Assembly: GCA_014526335.1 (NCBI GenBank)
Contig: JACTAT010000158.1
Location: forward strand, 62,001 to 126,000
Direction: 5' to 3'
Source of the DNA: Chrysaora quinquecirrha
Taxonomy: Eukaryota > Cnidaria > Scyphozoa > Semaeostomeae > Pelagiidae
DNA length: 64,000 nt
The stretch's first letter is position 1; the number at the start of each line of letters is the position of its first letter. Below the pieces are notes generated by a model that saw only the letters and a list, made by a program, of their open reading frames with translations, was not told the origin of the DNA and ran no database searches. The position numbers were made by a program, and so were the translations under genes. Positions 35,701 through 45,928 of the stretch are shown piece after piece.

Positions 35701-37346
35701 GGTCTGAATGCTGAGACCTTATGATTTATGGATCAGGGACTCCTAATGATTCCCTGTACTAATTAGGGAATGATAAGGACCAAAGGAAACTTCTAATGAT
35801 TAAATTTGTACACAAATTCCATTTTTCACAATAAACTGCACAAAAACCATTTTAGGTTTTAGGTTTTAGCCATTGTCCTGAAATTTAGAGCTACTGAAAG
35901 GGGTTTGAAGATAAACTAAAATTCAAGGAAATATTTCAGTTTTGTAACCCTACTAAGATGTTTGTTTACCAAGGTTACTTTCTTATAACAAGGTAAGTGT
36001 ATGCCAGGAAATAATTAGGAGACATCTGAGAAATGTCCAGGGCTGAATGCAGGAAAATGTCACAAGAAGAGGGGGGCTTTGAGATTTCAGGGGTTGCAGG
36101 TTTGGCTGATTTTGGCCTCAGGTTTTCAGATTTTTCCAAAAAATTGTGCAGATTTTCGGGTGAAGCATATTTAACGGGCAACGGGTTTTGCCATTTTTCT
36201 AGCCCAGGTTTCGGATATTGTAGTAAAAATGAGCGGGTTTTCGGGTTTTCAACCTGACAAAGGATGTCAATGTGTAAACTTCTAAAAACAGTTGTCCAAA
36301 GTAAGGTCATCTGGGTTTTTGGGTTTGTCCCAATTTTCTTCCGGGTTTTCGGGTTTTGATACCCCCCAAAGCCCCCCTCCAAGAGGACAATGCTATTGGT
36401 CTGAAATTGTCTGAAAGTTGATTAATTTGCTTCCTGATAAGGTTTAAGGCGTCTCTGAGGCTGTTTTTGAAATTGTAATCTTATAGGTATAATGCTTTTA
36501 AGTCTCAGAGTGGGACATGAATTGATTGTGGACGTTTTTCAGATGGCGTGCGAAACAAATAGACAGAATTAAAGCACTCCGGGCAAGACTAAAAAAGATT
36601 TGACGTGATTTGAATAAAGTAACCTGCAAGTTTAAACAAAAGCATGACTCACTGTGATCATTCCGACTTGTGTCAACTTGAGCTCCATTCGATGAAGCTG
36701 ACTCCAGTAATCCATCATCTTTTCTCAGATTCTTGCACTCACTGCAAATCACAAATTTCAATAAATTTTCTGCTTTATGATTATCTTCTTCTCCTTCTGT
36801 TTTTCTTCTGTTATCAAGATAAAGACATAGATCTCTCAATTCACTGTTTTCCTTGATAAGATCCGTCTGCTTCGTCTCGAGTTTATTTAGTTTTTCTGAA
36901 TACGAAAGCACTTCGCTTCGCATTACTGTCACCGTATATCTCCCAAACTTCTGCCATTCCTTGGCAACTCTTCTGCAATTCCTTCGATCATCATCTAAAT
37001 AACAGCAGAGTTCTCTGAGCTCATTTATATCATTTTGCAGTCCTTTATTCAAATCCTGCAAAACTCTTATTTCGTGCAAATAAATCTCCATCCTCTCATT
37101 GTAAGTCCGCATCATATTATTATGGTCGACAATAACTGCGATTTTCTCGCTTTCTACCTGCCGCAGACGCTCTGAAAGATCTAAATTGGAGTTACTCACA
37201 GATTTATTTTCAGCATCCATAAAATCTGACAAATTTTGGTTCTGGTCTGTCTTTTCTTCTTCCTTGTATTTGCTGTGAAGTTCGACGTTTTCAAAACTGG
37301 CTGTCGAGTCAGAGCCACCACTCCTAGGCCTTTCAACAGAACCCAT
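26767..37346 (-). CDS. CCDC85: CCDC85-family coiled-coil protein
   Basis: Exons on the minus strand: 37346-36653, 33137-33061, 31341-31261, 27549-27382 and 26919-26767 (stop). They join in phase to about 390 residues, near vertebrate CCDC85C in length. Exon 1 carries the family core at residues about 60-182: a coiled coil, then INELRELCCYLDDDRR, AKEWQKFGRYTVTVMR and, after KLETKQTDL, ENSELRDLCLYLDNRR. Exon 2 adds another helix (YISKLESRIKQLEEERDFF). The last two exons encode the conserved end: VTQAMRVLEIQEKLD, then MTEQEVAILKQMCS and AAWSKLGDD. The start chosen is MGSVERP at 37346; an in-frame ATG 69 bases upstream (37415) is possible but adds a hydrophobic, non-family stretch. CCDC85 proteins are known as adaptors at cell junctions (delta-catenin partners) and, for CCDC85B/DIPA, in transcriptional repression. 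The long introns hold many mobile elements. Confidence 0.88.
28190..28501. mobile_element. MITE with ends GTCCTTACAGCTCTG
   Basis: GTCCTTACAGCTCTGAAACT-GGC at 28190 is matched by the reverse complement of GCCAGTTCCAGAGCTGTAAGGAC ending at 28501, with one mismatch over 23 bases. It is about 310 bp with no open frame, in a CCDC85 intron. No target duplication was identified. Confidence 0.75.
28911..28963 (-). CDS. Possible optional exon of the CCDC85 gene
   Basis: A 53-bp segment with a good acceptor (TTCCAACAG) and donor (GTAAGTAG). In the frame that leads correctly into the 27549 exon it reads NQHGILRNGFLSPPPRR, the kind of proline-rich linker found in this family. Its start phase does not fit the end of the 31341-31261 exon: joining them shifts the frame, whereas skipping the segment keeps it. 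Either another small exon (length 1 mod 3) lies between, or this is not an exon. Confidence 0.35.
29331..29456 (+). mobile_element. Non-LTR retrotransposon 3' end
   Basis: TAGCGGCCCAAGCAAGATAA, GCTCTGCTTCTC, then AATAAA-like ATAAATTTGAATTGAATTGA with a GAATT tail. An inverted copy of the same 3' end lies at 44891-45015. A repeated pentamer tail and shared 3' sequence with 5' truncation are typical of LINEs. No coding part is present. Confidence 0.7.
29762..29862 (+). repeat. (CAA)n microsatellite
   Basis: About 100 bases of CAA/AACAA repeats. It is flanked by GAGACTAAGTATACGAGTCA (29729) and by TACGGCTCCTGTAATGCGTC (to about 29950), which resemble degenerate ends of the TAGAC...GTCTA MITE family; no target duplication was found for this copy. 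Confidence 0.8.
30702..31051. mobile_element. MITE with TTATAAGAAC ends, copy 1
   Basis: Begins TAAGCTCTTTTTTTATAAGA and ends GGTTCTTATAAGAAAGAGTG. The internal AGAACACGAGCCTGGATTTT and AAGAACAGCCAGCCTCGA are shared with the copy at 63499-63863. It lies in a CCDC85 intron. Confidence 0.75.
32137..32301. mobile_element. TAGAC...GTCTA MITE with 9-bp target duplication
   Basis: Ends TAGACTCACTACAAAAGTCG-TAG and CTACGACTCATGTAGTAAGT-CTA are inverted copies. It is flanked by a perfect 9-bp direct repeat TAGAACCTC (32128-32136 and 32302-32310). The element is 165 bp with no open frame. A 9-bp duplication fits the Mutator-like group. Related copies are at 40619-40750 and 61079-61200. Confidence 0.88.
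32801..33005 (+). mobile_element. tRNA-derived SINE with duplicated B box
   Basis: Head GCTGTGGCGTCGTGGTGTAA, then CAGCTGACTCGTGGTGTCAG and GGTTCGATCCC, an exact pol III B box (GGTTCRANYCC). The block containing it (CAGGGTTCGATCCCAGCCAC) is present twice in tandem at about 32863-32906. The conserved body is TCTCGATTAGTTAACCAACT and ACTGAGATCCTTGCGACCGG, with a tail of CACCATTTCACCTTCACC. It lies in a CCDC85 intron. Confidence 0.88.
33518..33797 (+). mobile_element. GCCCAAC-rich inverted-repeat element, copy 1
   Basis: The left part repeats TTTCGCCCAAC; the right part repeats GTTGGGCGAA in the opposite sense. The centre holds ACAGGTAACTTC, GGGGGCTCTGCCCCC and TTAGTGATAAAACAAGTGAT. The inverted counterpart is at 45589-45928. 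No open frame. Confidence 0.8.
33801..34365. mobile_element. Fold-back element, complete copy
   Basis: Both ends read CACGCTAGCGAATCTATAAT inward in inverted orientation (33801 and 34365), and most of each 250-base arm is built from short repeats of CTACTGTGGTGGATAATCA and TGCGTACTGTGGTGG. The centre is ATCTATAGAGTTTTGCTATG-ATTTCG. The whole 565 bp could fold into one long hairpin. Partial copies are at 16194-16470 and 58530-58709. Confidence 0.88.
34637..34918 (-). pseudogene. Possible LINE reverse-transcriptase tail fragment
   Basis: A 93-codon minus-strand frame containing SMLIYLYSNYGF...IIWHGSTIY...VLRRLHDNFLRLIT. Its layout resembles the C-terminal region of Jockey/CR1-type reverse transcriptases (a tyrosine/glycine, W-G-S, then L..L....R.I). 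There is no catalytic core upstream. It lies in the first CCDC85 intron. The assignment rests on a faint pattern only. Confidence 0.3.
34919..36652. other. First CCDC85 intron, remaining part
   Basis: No exon was recognised. Short CGGGTTTTCGGGTTT phrases recur at about 36120-36360 on both sides of the stretch, giving accidental open frames of 74-135 codons. Confidence 0.5.
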
Positions 37347-40300
37347 CACGTATTTTGCTTCGATAAAAAACAATTCACACCAAAAATAAGAGGCAAATAT
37401 CACCGAACTACGCAATTAAGCTGAGATGAAATATTGTTAGTTTGAGTGTAATGACGCTTCGTTTCTTCCCTTTTCACCTCTTTCCTTTACCTGTTTCCTG
37501 AGAAAAAAAATTCGCCTGTGGTTCAGCGGGTTTCTTGAAGAAAAACACCAGACAACCTCTCATTGAGAATTACAGCAGGTCATCATCAACGACATCTCTA
37601 AAATATGGAATAGGGAACGATGGAATGCAACCACAATTTCTTGCCATGAAGCTTTCAGAAAAACGTGAAGCTTTCACTTTTTTTACTTCATTCAGCTAAT
37701 TTTCCCCTAAGTCCCCCCTCCTACCATCCCAACGTTGTTTTTCTATGGAAAGCAGACAGATGGGAAAGGTTTAAGTTTAAAAATCTTTTACAAACAACAT
37801 TTGATTGGGGGAGAGGGGGTCGCCAACTGTTTCTTAATAATTTTCAACCCTTTTAGGTAAGAGGGAAAAATTGACGACCGAGGAGTGGTCAGAATGAACC
37901 CGATTAAGAAAAGGGTGTCGCAAAAGCATTGCTCGTCAAACATTTGATGCTTGCGTCACAAGCAGAAAATATCTTTGAACATTTAGGAACACAACGCAAT
38001 AAAGCAATAAATTTAGCTTCTTAGTCAAACATTGCGTGTTAAACAAATTTCAAAAGTTTTACAAACAATGTTTGATCGTTTCGCAAAGGCCTTAGGGTAA
38101 GGGGAAATGTAGTATTCCAGTTATTTTGTTAGCTGAATAGGAGGAAAATTTCTAAACATTTACCAGCAGAGCAGTATTTCTAGATACATACACAATTCTT
38201 CGTAAATTGTGTATAGGCCGTGCCTGCATAATTATAATATAGTGTCGAAGAGAAAAATCTTTCGACGAAAAACGTATTGAAACAAGTCAGTGTTTGCAAA
38301 TTTTCACCCACTTTCATTCACAAGTTTTAAACAACGTTCCATTACTCCGCAACATCATTCCATTCCATAATTCCTTGTTCCATGTTTTAGTCGTCATAAA
38401 TCACAGGTGTAAACAAGCGGACATTGCAAAAAGAATTCTGGCCACATGCCGACCAGTAAATAACATATACAGTTGGTCAGAAGAAATTTTACTTCCAAAG
38501 AAATTGGAAGGAAATTACAAGCCCCTCGAAAGACAGCAAATTTAGATCAATAAAAAACTGCTTGTTAAGTTTTGAATTTCAGAGTGATAATGATGAACTA
38601 CAAATTATTTCCTAAACGTAAACATTATCGCGAGAGTCGCTTTTTCCCAAAATTGTGTACTAAAATTTGTGTATTGGAAAGTAAATATTGAACTTGCAAA
38701 ATAAACGGTTTACACAATCCGATAAACAGTTTTTTGAAACAGAAAACATTATTTGCAGGGCCCAAATTCACAAACAACTTGTAAAGGACTATAAAAAACA
38801 TGGAATATGGAATGGAGTGGAACGATGGAAGGGCATGGAACGATGGAATGGCATTTAATGATGGAATGGCGTGGAATGCAATCACCTGAGTGCCAAATAG
38901 ACCAAATCGGCTAACGTTCTTTACACCCATTTCAGGTCTCATGGTCATACCCTTGAGGCAGCATTGCTTTGTTGCCAAATTCAGAGCTCGAACCACGCTT
39001 TTCAAGGCACAAAATTTAGAATTCAATTACAAGGAAAAGCTCCTCAAGAGTATGGCCATGTGACCTCAAATGAGTATAAACAACGGTAGCCGATTTGGTC
39101 TGTGCATTGAATGCCATGTGTGAAACGGAATGATGGGTAGTAGCTCCATAGCCTGAAATTGATGCTTTCGACTAGACCTGTAGGCAACAGGAGAGAAGAA
39201 TTGCGAATTCTATAAGAGGCCCCTAGGAGGACGATTGTGCGTTTTTGTTGTTCTTGTGTATCTCTACAATACAGTTGAACAGTAAATCAGCGAAAAGAAA
39301 ACATAAATTTGTTCGAATTAGTGAGATTCGACTTATGGAGGACGGAGGTTAACACCTACACTACCAAAACCAAGGGAGATGGCAAAAGTTCGAGATAGCG
39401 AAATCTCGACTTAAGAGGTAGTCGAGTTATGGACGTTCTACTGTTGTTACTGTATAGTCTTGCAAGGTATGGCACTCTTGATGCACTTGTTATCGAATAG
39501 GACGTGCCATGTATATTTGTGGATTGTAGTTGTATATGTGAGCCTCTCAAGAGGCCCCCAAATTTAACACTACGGCTTACTTTTCTTCACAACCCCCGTG
39601 ATCAGACGGAAGAGAAAGGAATCGAAGAGGAGAGGGGGCTTTGCAAAGAATTACATGACAAGTTGAGCTTTGGCTTGGTTTAAGCTGTCATAATCATGAA
39701 TCCTTGTGATAAACGTTATAAAAATTGAGAACAACGTTATATTCGTTTCCTGGTTGGTTCTCTGACTCTTGGCTGTAAAATGGGCCACGGCATTGTTGCA
39801 GCTATAACACAACTTTATCTCAATAAATAATTGTACCCCAGCCCAATCAATAGCGTAAGATGAAAATATTCCCACAAGCGAAGTGCTTTCCCAACCGATG
39901 AGTGCGTGCACCGATTTCATACTTAATTTTTCAAGACAACACATCATGTTATATTTATTATCCGTTCATGACAGTGTGGATCTTTGAAAAGGGATAATAA
40001 CAAGATTAGGGAAGTTCAGGCGGTGAATTTCATGGTCATTTACTTATAATAAACACGAATGCAAAGTATTGTCGCGGTGATCAGTTTATTTGATTCCGCT
40101 TTTGATTCGTTTAGAGGCGGCGTGGAAACCTGGCCAGACGGTCCGTTCACGAGAGATAATGTGTTCCAGTCACGCAGGCATCACTTTTCCTCTGCCTCCA
40201 GTCAACTTAACGTTCCACCTTTCCTAGGTCGGAATAAAAATTACTTTCTATCTCGCTTGTTTGCTTTCTCAGCAATGAATTTTTCCCATCACAACGAGGG

Positions 40301-40609
40301 GAAATCCCACGTATATTTCTTGGTCAACTTGACCCCTGTTCAAGGACTGGTTTTAATGCAGCCAACTTTAATATCCTCTATCGATCCCAGGGGCCTGTCC
40401 GTTACAATGGCAGGTATGTACATAAAGGCTCTATCTTAAGTCGAAAAAAACACAAACGGGTTAATGTTTTAGAAACAAATTCATCTAAAACTTTCCAAAA
40501 TGCTATAATACTGAATAGAAACCTAAGGGATAAAAATTTTCTGAGAAGAAACTTTCACGACTTTTTGAGTTTGGCCACCTTGATGTGTGAGCCAATGTAT
40601 TGTTGCGTG
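37347..40609. other. Upstream region of CCDC85, no gene recognised
   Basis: Probably holds the CCDC85 promoter and 5' untranslated region near its left edge. The phrase AACAATGTTTGATCGTTTCG near 38067 belongs to a dispersed element also seen at 25886, 49420 and 59013. At 38805-38885 there is a run of GGAATGG and GGAACGATGGAA variants. A 126-codon plus-strand frame at 40059-40439 has no recognisable domain. Confidence 0.45.
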
Positions 40610-40618
40610 ATGTTGGCG

Positions 40619-40750
40619 TAGACTAATTACACGAGTCCTAGTTATCGCTAGCGGCTAACGAACGAACTCTTTGAGCAAACAGCTGTTTCATAGTTGTTGT
40701 TGTTGTTGCTGTTGCAGTTTGCGAAGAGAGGGACTCATGTAATAAGTCTA
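40619..40750. mobile_element. TAGAC...GTCTA MITE with 9-bp target duplication
   Basis: Ends TAGACTAATTACACGAGTCC and GGACTCATGTAATAAGTCTA are inverted. A perfect 9-bp direct repeat ATGTTGGCG lies at 40610-40618 and 40751-40759. It is 132 bp and contains a GTTGTTGTTGTT run, the complement of the CAA run in the 61079 copy. Confidence 0.92.
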
Positions 40751-40759
40751 ATGTTGGCG

Positions 40760-42812
40760 TTTGTTTTATTAGATTCAAAATTCAAGAAACATTTCAGAAT
40801 GTTGGCTTAGTTTGACAATCTGCGCCAACAAATGTTGGACCAACGCGCGCACTACAATAAGCGTTCGATAGCGCTGAAAAACGAAGACAAACAACAGACT
40901 CTGTCTAAAAATCAATACACAAAAATGAACCCAGCATAGGGACCGAAATACGAAAATTACGATAGCAGAACTAGGATATTTTGGTGAAAAAAAAACAAGA
41001 CAGAAACACTGCAAGAATCGTTTCTTCACGTACCAGCCAATTAATTGGCCTTGTCTAACAATTCATGCTTTGTCAAGAGCACATTTTGTACAGGAATGTT
41101 GAATGAAATTCTGAGTACCTTTAGCCATCCCTGCCGTAGAAGAGCCAACACGAACAGCGAAGTTAAGCGAAATATTGGGTTGGGCGGAATGTTTGTTGAC
41201 GTTTGGCAGACTTTCCGTATGAACTCAAAAACAGGATATTTTCTAAAAGCATACTTTATGCTGGATTGACTATTTTGAATTTTCTCTCTCGTAAATTTGC
41301 TTCGAAAACGAGAACAACGAGGAACATTCTTCACAAGAAAGGCTCCTCCCTTAAAAGTGAAACAGTGTCGATACCTTTTACAGAAAATGATTAAAACTGA
41401 AATTGTTACAGATTTACACATGGGCCTCCTTAAAATATTTATAAATAATAAAATAATCTTTGGGAAGGGATAAGAGACCCCAATAATTTCTAAAACAATA
41501 GTATAATGTCATAACATTATTAAGTCCTCGAATACATTTCAATTGTTTAACCCCCCCCCCCAACTATGAGATTCCTTCTGACGGACTTGAGAAGAGAGGT
41601 AGCCACATAGTGGAGGGAAATCTTCAGGGTTTGCAATAAAGCTAAAAAAAATTTTGATAGCAGTGCTACGCCACGTGTCCTTGTTATAACGGCTATACTA
41701 AAAGATAAATACAAATATAGATAAAAAAAGGAAAAATAGCATGTGCTAAGGACGAGCATACTTCTAAATCAGCTTAGCTGCTTGTTGCACTTTCATTATT
41801 GGACATCAATGCTGAAATCAAGCTAGAAAAACAAAAGCGTCGTTTTTAGGCAGACTTATGTGTGACGTACGATACGATATACCACTAGTTTTTTTTTATA
41901 AGAACACTGAAATTGAAGAAAGCCATGCAATGTTCTTAATTTTTCCCATTTGAAGGCTCAAAATGTTCTTAACATGTTCTTAATTTTCTTGCTTTTTAAA
42001 AAGCTGTTGTTTTTCAAATTAGATGATAATTGCTACGAAAAGGGACGCACATGTAAAAATGTCACATATAGTCACAATGATTGATAGTTCACCTGTTTTC
42101 TAGAGTTGAGAACAGGACAGCGCCATTTAAGAAAGTAAATTCTAATTTGTTTCTAGCTTCACAAAGCCTTGTAATGTTCTTAGCATGTTCTAAATATTTC
42201 AGCCTCTGAAGCCTTATGTTCTTATATACTTTGTTCTTATAAAAAAATACATGTAATCGCATTAGTTCCAAAAAATCGCCGAATATTTCTGACAGTAACT
42301 ATTTTTGACTGTGCGCAACGCAGACACAAGCCTGGCTGTATAGGAGATTTTAGAATCTACTAAAATCTATTTCATTGCTTGTTCATGCATACAATCAAAT
42401 ACCAACATAAGGTATTTTCATTGCTTGCATGCTTGAAGGTTTTTACGCTTGAGACGACTGGTAACATCATTTTTGAATTTTATACAGGATGTCCAGGGCA
42501 TCTTTTTTATCCGTTTGAGTTTATTTGTGCTTTTTCAATTCTGAGTCAATTGCATTGAAGTTCCACATTTGCATTTTTTATATTTTTTTCGCATTTATTC
42601 GTCTTAGTTGTGAGTCATCGAAAATGAGAACATTTATTTTCTTCTTCGAACTTTTTGTTTCACTGTTGCATTGATGTTGTTGCGAGTGGTCGGTTTGCTT
42701 GTACTTTCCTATATGTTTTTGGCTGTTGTTGTTCCACGAATTCACATGTTGGCCCACTTGGTAGGATTAATTGTATAAATGAACTAACATTGAAATAGAT
42801 TGTAATAATTAC
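40760..42812. other. Non-coding stretch downstream of CNIH4
   Basis: Overlapping frames on both strands at 41041-41421 resemble nothing known. Poly-C is at 41552-41562. From about 41888 to 42255 there is a MITE-like segment with TTTTTTTATAAGAACA at the left and TGTTCTTATAAAAAAATACA at the right. The last CNIH4 exon may lie here but was not identified. Confidence 0.45.
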
Positions 42813-43444
42813 GCGATGAACAGCGGAATCATTTTCAGCGGCATACTTAAAAGCTTTTTTTTTCGTCTGACACTCCTCAGAGTATGAACGTCAGAAACAG
42901 ACCAAAACAATAGACTAAGGCGGAATTTATACCCAGATGCAGCTCGAAATGCACCAATCAGAAAGAGCGAAAAGCTGAATTGGCATTGTGTTTTAAACAC
43001 CAATCAGCTGGTCGGATACAGCTGGAAGACCAATAGAATTATTTGAAGAGTCCAAGTGAGAAAACGAACTCTTTCTGTCTACACAGAACCGGCCTTTTGG
43101 TTTTGATGTAGACAGATTCCAAAACCCCTAAGTGAAACAAAGATCTTGCTTTGCCATTGATTCTGAAACAATCCTCGCCGTAATTTTCCGCACAAATTGG
43201 GTTATCCAGTAATTGTTGTCCTATGGTCAAATCATGTTTAAGACTAGGTTGTTGTTTAGACCCACGGGGTGGTTGCTGTACGTAATCCTTTTGAATGGAT
43301 GGTAGAACTTTCCGAGTGCCAAATGCTAACCGAGGATTGGCAGCAGCGAAGCACTTAGTAATGTCCTTTAGTCTATTGCTTCGGTCTGTTTCTGACGTTC
43401 ATAGGCTTTTAAGTATGCCCGAAAATGATCCCGCTGTTCATCGC
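42813..43444. mobile_element. 632-bp inverted-terminal-repeat element
   Basis: The left end GCGATGAACAGCGGAATCAT, then TTTCAGCGGCATACTTAAAA, is matched by the reverse complement of the right end (GCGATGAACAGCGGGATCAT, TTTCGGGCATACTTAAAA). A second inverted pair, GAACGTCAGAAACAGACC, lies further in. Central landmarks are CCAATCAGCTGGTCGGATAC-AGCTG and CCGGCCTTTTGGTTTTGATG. A diverged relative is at 56885-57461. There is no open frame of note and no clean target duplication. Confidence 0.82.
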
Positions 43445-43512
43445 AATTTTAAAGAAATTGATGTATTTTGATCAAAATTCTAGTAGAACAAAACGAGAAC
43501 CAACGAGCTTAC

Positions 43513-45148
43513 CAATAAAGGAACAAGAAGAAGCACAAAAGGTGGTATCCAAGCTTAGCGATGACTTCCCTGGTAAATTTTTTCAACTCATTTCTATTAT
43601 GAATTTCAGCTGGGTCGTAAAGCCCAGAGTGACCCTTAGGAACTGTTGCATATCTGAAACGAAACCAGATTAGAAATAACTAAAGACGAAATTCTGTAGA
43701 TGAAGTATAACTGCAAAACGAAGACCTAAGACACAGGAACTACAAAGGAAGGTGAAGGTGAAAATGGTATTTTAGCGCCAGTCGCTAGGATCTTAGTAGT
43801 AGGTTAGCTAATCGAGGCTTCAACCTTGACTATGACACTACCATGGTTGGGCTCGAACCCTGACCACACTGAGCTCCTGACACCACGAGTCAGCTGCATT
43901 GCACCACGACGCCACAGCACCACAAAATGAAGATATAAGACCTAACAAGTACAAAACGAAGTCATAAGATCTAAGAGCTAAAAAACGGGCTTCTTACCTG
44001 TAAATTAACCAAAGTGTCATTGGAAGATTAACAGCAATTGGAAATAGATTCATTGTAGTCAACAGAAGCAGTGTCATCAGAGATTGTGCTACGATTTCTG
44101 GAATGATAAGCTGCAACGAAAATGACAAAAAATATGCAAATAAAAAGAAATGCAAGGCATAAGATTAGAATATTTTACAATAAAAGGGCAATAGCCATTG
44201 AAATTATTAAAATTGTAATAGTAATGCAAACGAGAAAGATGGCAAAAAGACAAAAGTGTATTGTAACATAGCTGATAGAATAAACACGGGAATGACTGTG
44301 TACAGTTTCAGGTCATTCCATTCCATTTTATCAAATGTGCCGACCCATCATAACACTTAATCTAAACTGCAAAAATGAAAACGAACTTTTTTCCTGGGAT
44401 GCATGGAAGCCAGGTGTTTCCATGCTTTGTGACACCTTACCATACTTAGGCTTGTTGTTTTTTCAAAGTTTAGAATCTCTTCGTTCAGTTATGGGCTTTG
44501 TGAGGGTGAAGGTGAGAAGGTGAAATGGTGTTTTAGCGCCAGTCGCTAGGATCTCAGTAGTAGGTTAACAAATCGAGACCTCGACCCTGGCTGCGACGCC
44601 ACCGTGGCTGGGCTCGAACCCTGATCACACTAAGCTTCTGATACCACAAGTCAGCTGGATTACACCACAACGCCACAGCACCTTCTCTTTGTGGGTGCGG
44701 CTTATAATCGAGGGCGACTTTCATTTTTCTGAACGTCATCTAGTGTGACTTATATTCAAGGTCGGCTTATAAGCAAGGGCTTACACTCGAAAAATAATGG
44801 TATCAAGTTTTAGTGAAGCATTTTCTTAAAAATCATATTGATTGGCAAAACACTCTTTTGATAATCAAATATTCTTTGTCTTCTTTTTAGAATTCAATTC
44901 AATTCAATTTTCAATTCAATTCAATTCATTTTTATTCGTAGAAATACAATTTACAATGATAAAATGTACTCTACACAGCCAAAGAAAAGCAGAGCTTATC
45001 TTGCTTGGGCCGCTACAAAGCTAAAAACCTTTTTGGAACACTAAGAATTTCAAAAGTTACTGTATGTAAACAAACTTACTCTGTTAAGACGCTGACAGCA
45101 CAATGCTGCATTCACATAATCGCATTCTAAATCAGACAAATTTATTAT
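43513..45148 (-). CDS. CNIH4: Cornichon family protein 4 (partial gene model)
   Basis: Three exons on the minus strand: 45148-45080 (IINLSDLECDYVN, then CCQRLNR), 44110-43998 (LIIPEIVAQSLMTLLL...NLPMTLWLIYR) and 43653-43513 (YATVPKGHSGLYDPAEIHNR, then ELKKFTREVIAKLGYHLLCF). They join in phase and align along human CNIH4 (139 residues). Cornichons are small three-pass ER membrane proteins that load cargo into COPII vesicles; CNIH4 is known for G-protein-coupled-receptor export. The first exon (about 24 residues with the first membrane helix) was not found upstream. The last listed exon ends mid-codon at a GTAAGC donor; the final 9-10 residues should follow but were not located. If that donor were not used, the frame would read FLYW and stop at once. 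The 44110-45080 intron holds a SINE and a LINE tail; the 43653-43998 intron holds a SINE set in minisatellite remnants. Confidence 0.9.
43685..43995 (-). repeat. Remnants of the 29-bp minisatellite in a CNIH4 intron
   Basis: On the minus strand GGTCTTCGTTTTGCAGTT (about 43712-43729) and related phrases at 43921-43985 (GACTTCGTTTTGTACTTG) match the 29-bp minisatellite upstream of BLOC1S2. A SINE at 43751-43922 splits them. Confidence 0.6.
43751..43922 (-). mobile_element. tRNA-derived SINE
   Basis: On the minus strand: GTGCTGTGGCGTCGTGGTGC, CAGCTGACTCGTGGTGTCAG, B box GGTTCGAGCCC, a body with TAACCTACTACTAAGATCCT and AGCGACTGGCGCTAAAATAC, and a CCATTTTCACCTTCACC tail. Same family as 32801 and 44502. 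Confidence 0.87.
44502..44682 (-). mobile_element. tRNA-derived SINE
   Basis: On the minus strand: GGTGCTGTGGCGTTGTGGTG, CAGCTGACTTGTGGTATCAG, B box GGTTCGAGCCC, then TCTCGATTTGTTAACCTACT, ACTGAGATCCTAGCGACTGG and a CACCATTTCACCTTC tail. It lies in the CNIH4 intron between the 45080 and 44110 exons. Confidence 0.87.
44891..45015 (-). mobile_element. Non-LTR retrotransposon 3' end
   Basis: Inverted copy of the 3' end at 29331-29456: on the minus strand GCGGCCCAAGCAAGATAAGC, CTCTGCTTTTCTTTGGC, then ATGAATTGAATTGAATTGAA and more GAATT repeats. It ends about 65 bases from a CNIH4 exon. Confidence 0.72.
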
Positions 45149-45588
45149 CTGAATGAAAAAGTATCAAGGAAAAAATGAAAGAGAGAAAATAAAATAAAAA
45201 GAAAATAATATAGATATGACTTTATCTATTTATTAAATAAAGATATGACTTTATCTATTTATTAAATTGATTGTATTTTCCATTAGATTTTAATTGGCTT
45301 TAAATTTTGCAAATTTCCTCTTTTTGTCATTAAGTTTTGGATTTTTAAGAATTTTCAAAGTGGAAATAGTGATCTGGTGCTTGTATCATTTCAGAAATAT
45401 GATGATAGGAAAAGTGTGAACATAACTAATAAAAACTAATAAAAATAATAATTAAGTAATAATGAATTTCCTTTGCATTGTTATTGGGTTCAAAATAAAA
45501 AATATCTTACTTTAAAATGTTCCCTGCATAAAAACATGATAACGACCAACACACAAATTCACAACAAATGGTAAAATTTTTGGTATCC

Positions 45589-45928
45589 GGTCGATTCACC
45601 CAACCTCCGTTTTGCCCAACTTCCTTTTCGCCCAACTTCCTTTTCGCCCAAGCTGGTCGTTTTGCCCAACATTCTTGTTTGTTTTTCCCAACTAAATTAT
45701 TTGCTATTTATCACTTGTTTTATCACTAAAACAGTCACCAGGGCGATAATTGGGGGTTTGGGGCGGAGTCCCCAATGTTATTGATCAAATAATCGACAAA
45801 CTATAGGGAAGAAGTTACCTGTGTCATTTGAGGTTGGGCAAAACGACCATGATGGGTTGGGCGAAACGTCTTAGCAGGTTGAGCGAAAAGAAAGTTGGGC
45901 AAATCGGTAGCTGGGCAAAACGTCTTGA
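45589..45928 (-). mobile_element. GCCCAAC-rich inverted-repeat element, copy 2
   Basis: Read on the minus strand it follows 33518-33797 from end to end: GACGTTTTGCCCAGCTACCG, GGTCGTTTTGCCCAACC, ACACAGGTAACTTC, TTAGTGATAAAACAAGTGAT, and so on. It retains about 60 extra bases. Confidence 0.8.

Noticed and set aside
35975..36382. 135-codon minus-strand frame with KTR..NPKT repeats
   Set aside because: Arises from repeated CGGGTTTTCGGGTTT words in a CCDC85 intron.
40059..40439. 126-codon plus-strand frame
   Set aside because: No recognisable domain, no flanking exons and unremarkable composition; not reported as a gene.
41041..41421. 126-codon minus-strand frame
   Set aside because: Overlaps two plus-strand frames of similar length and has no recognisable motif.
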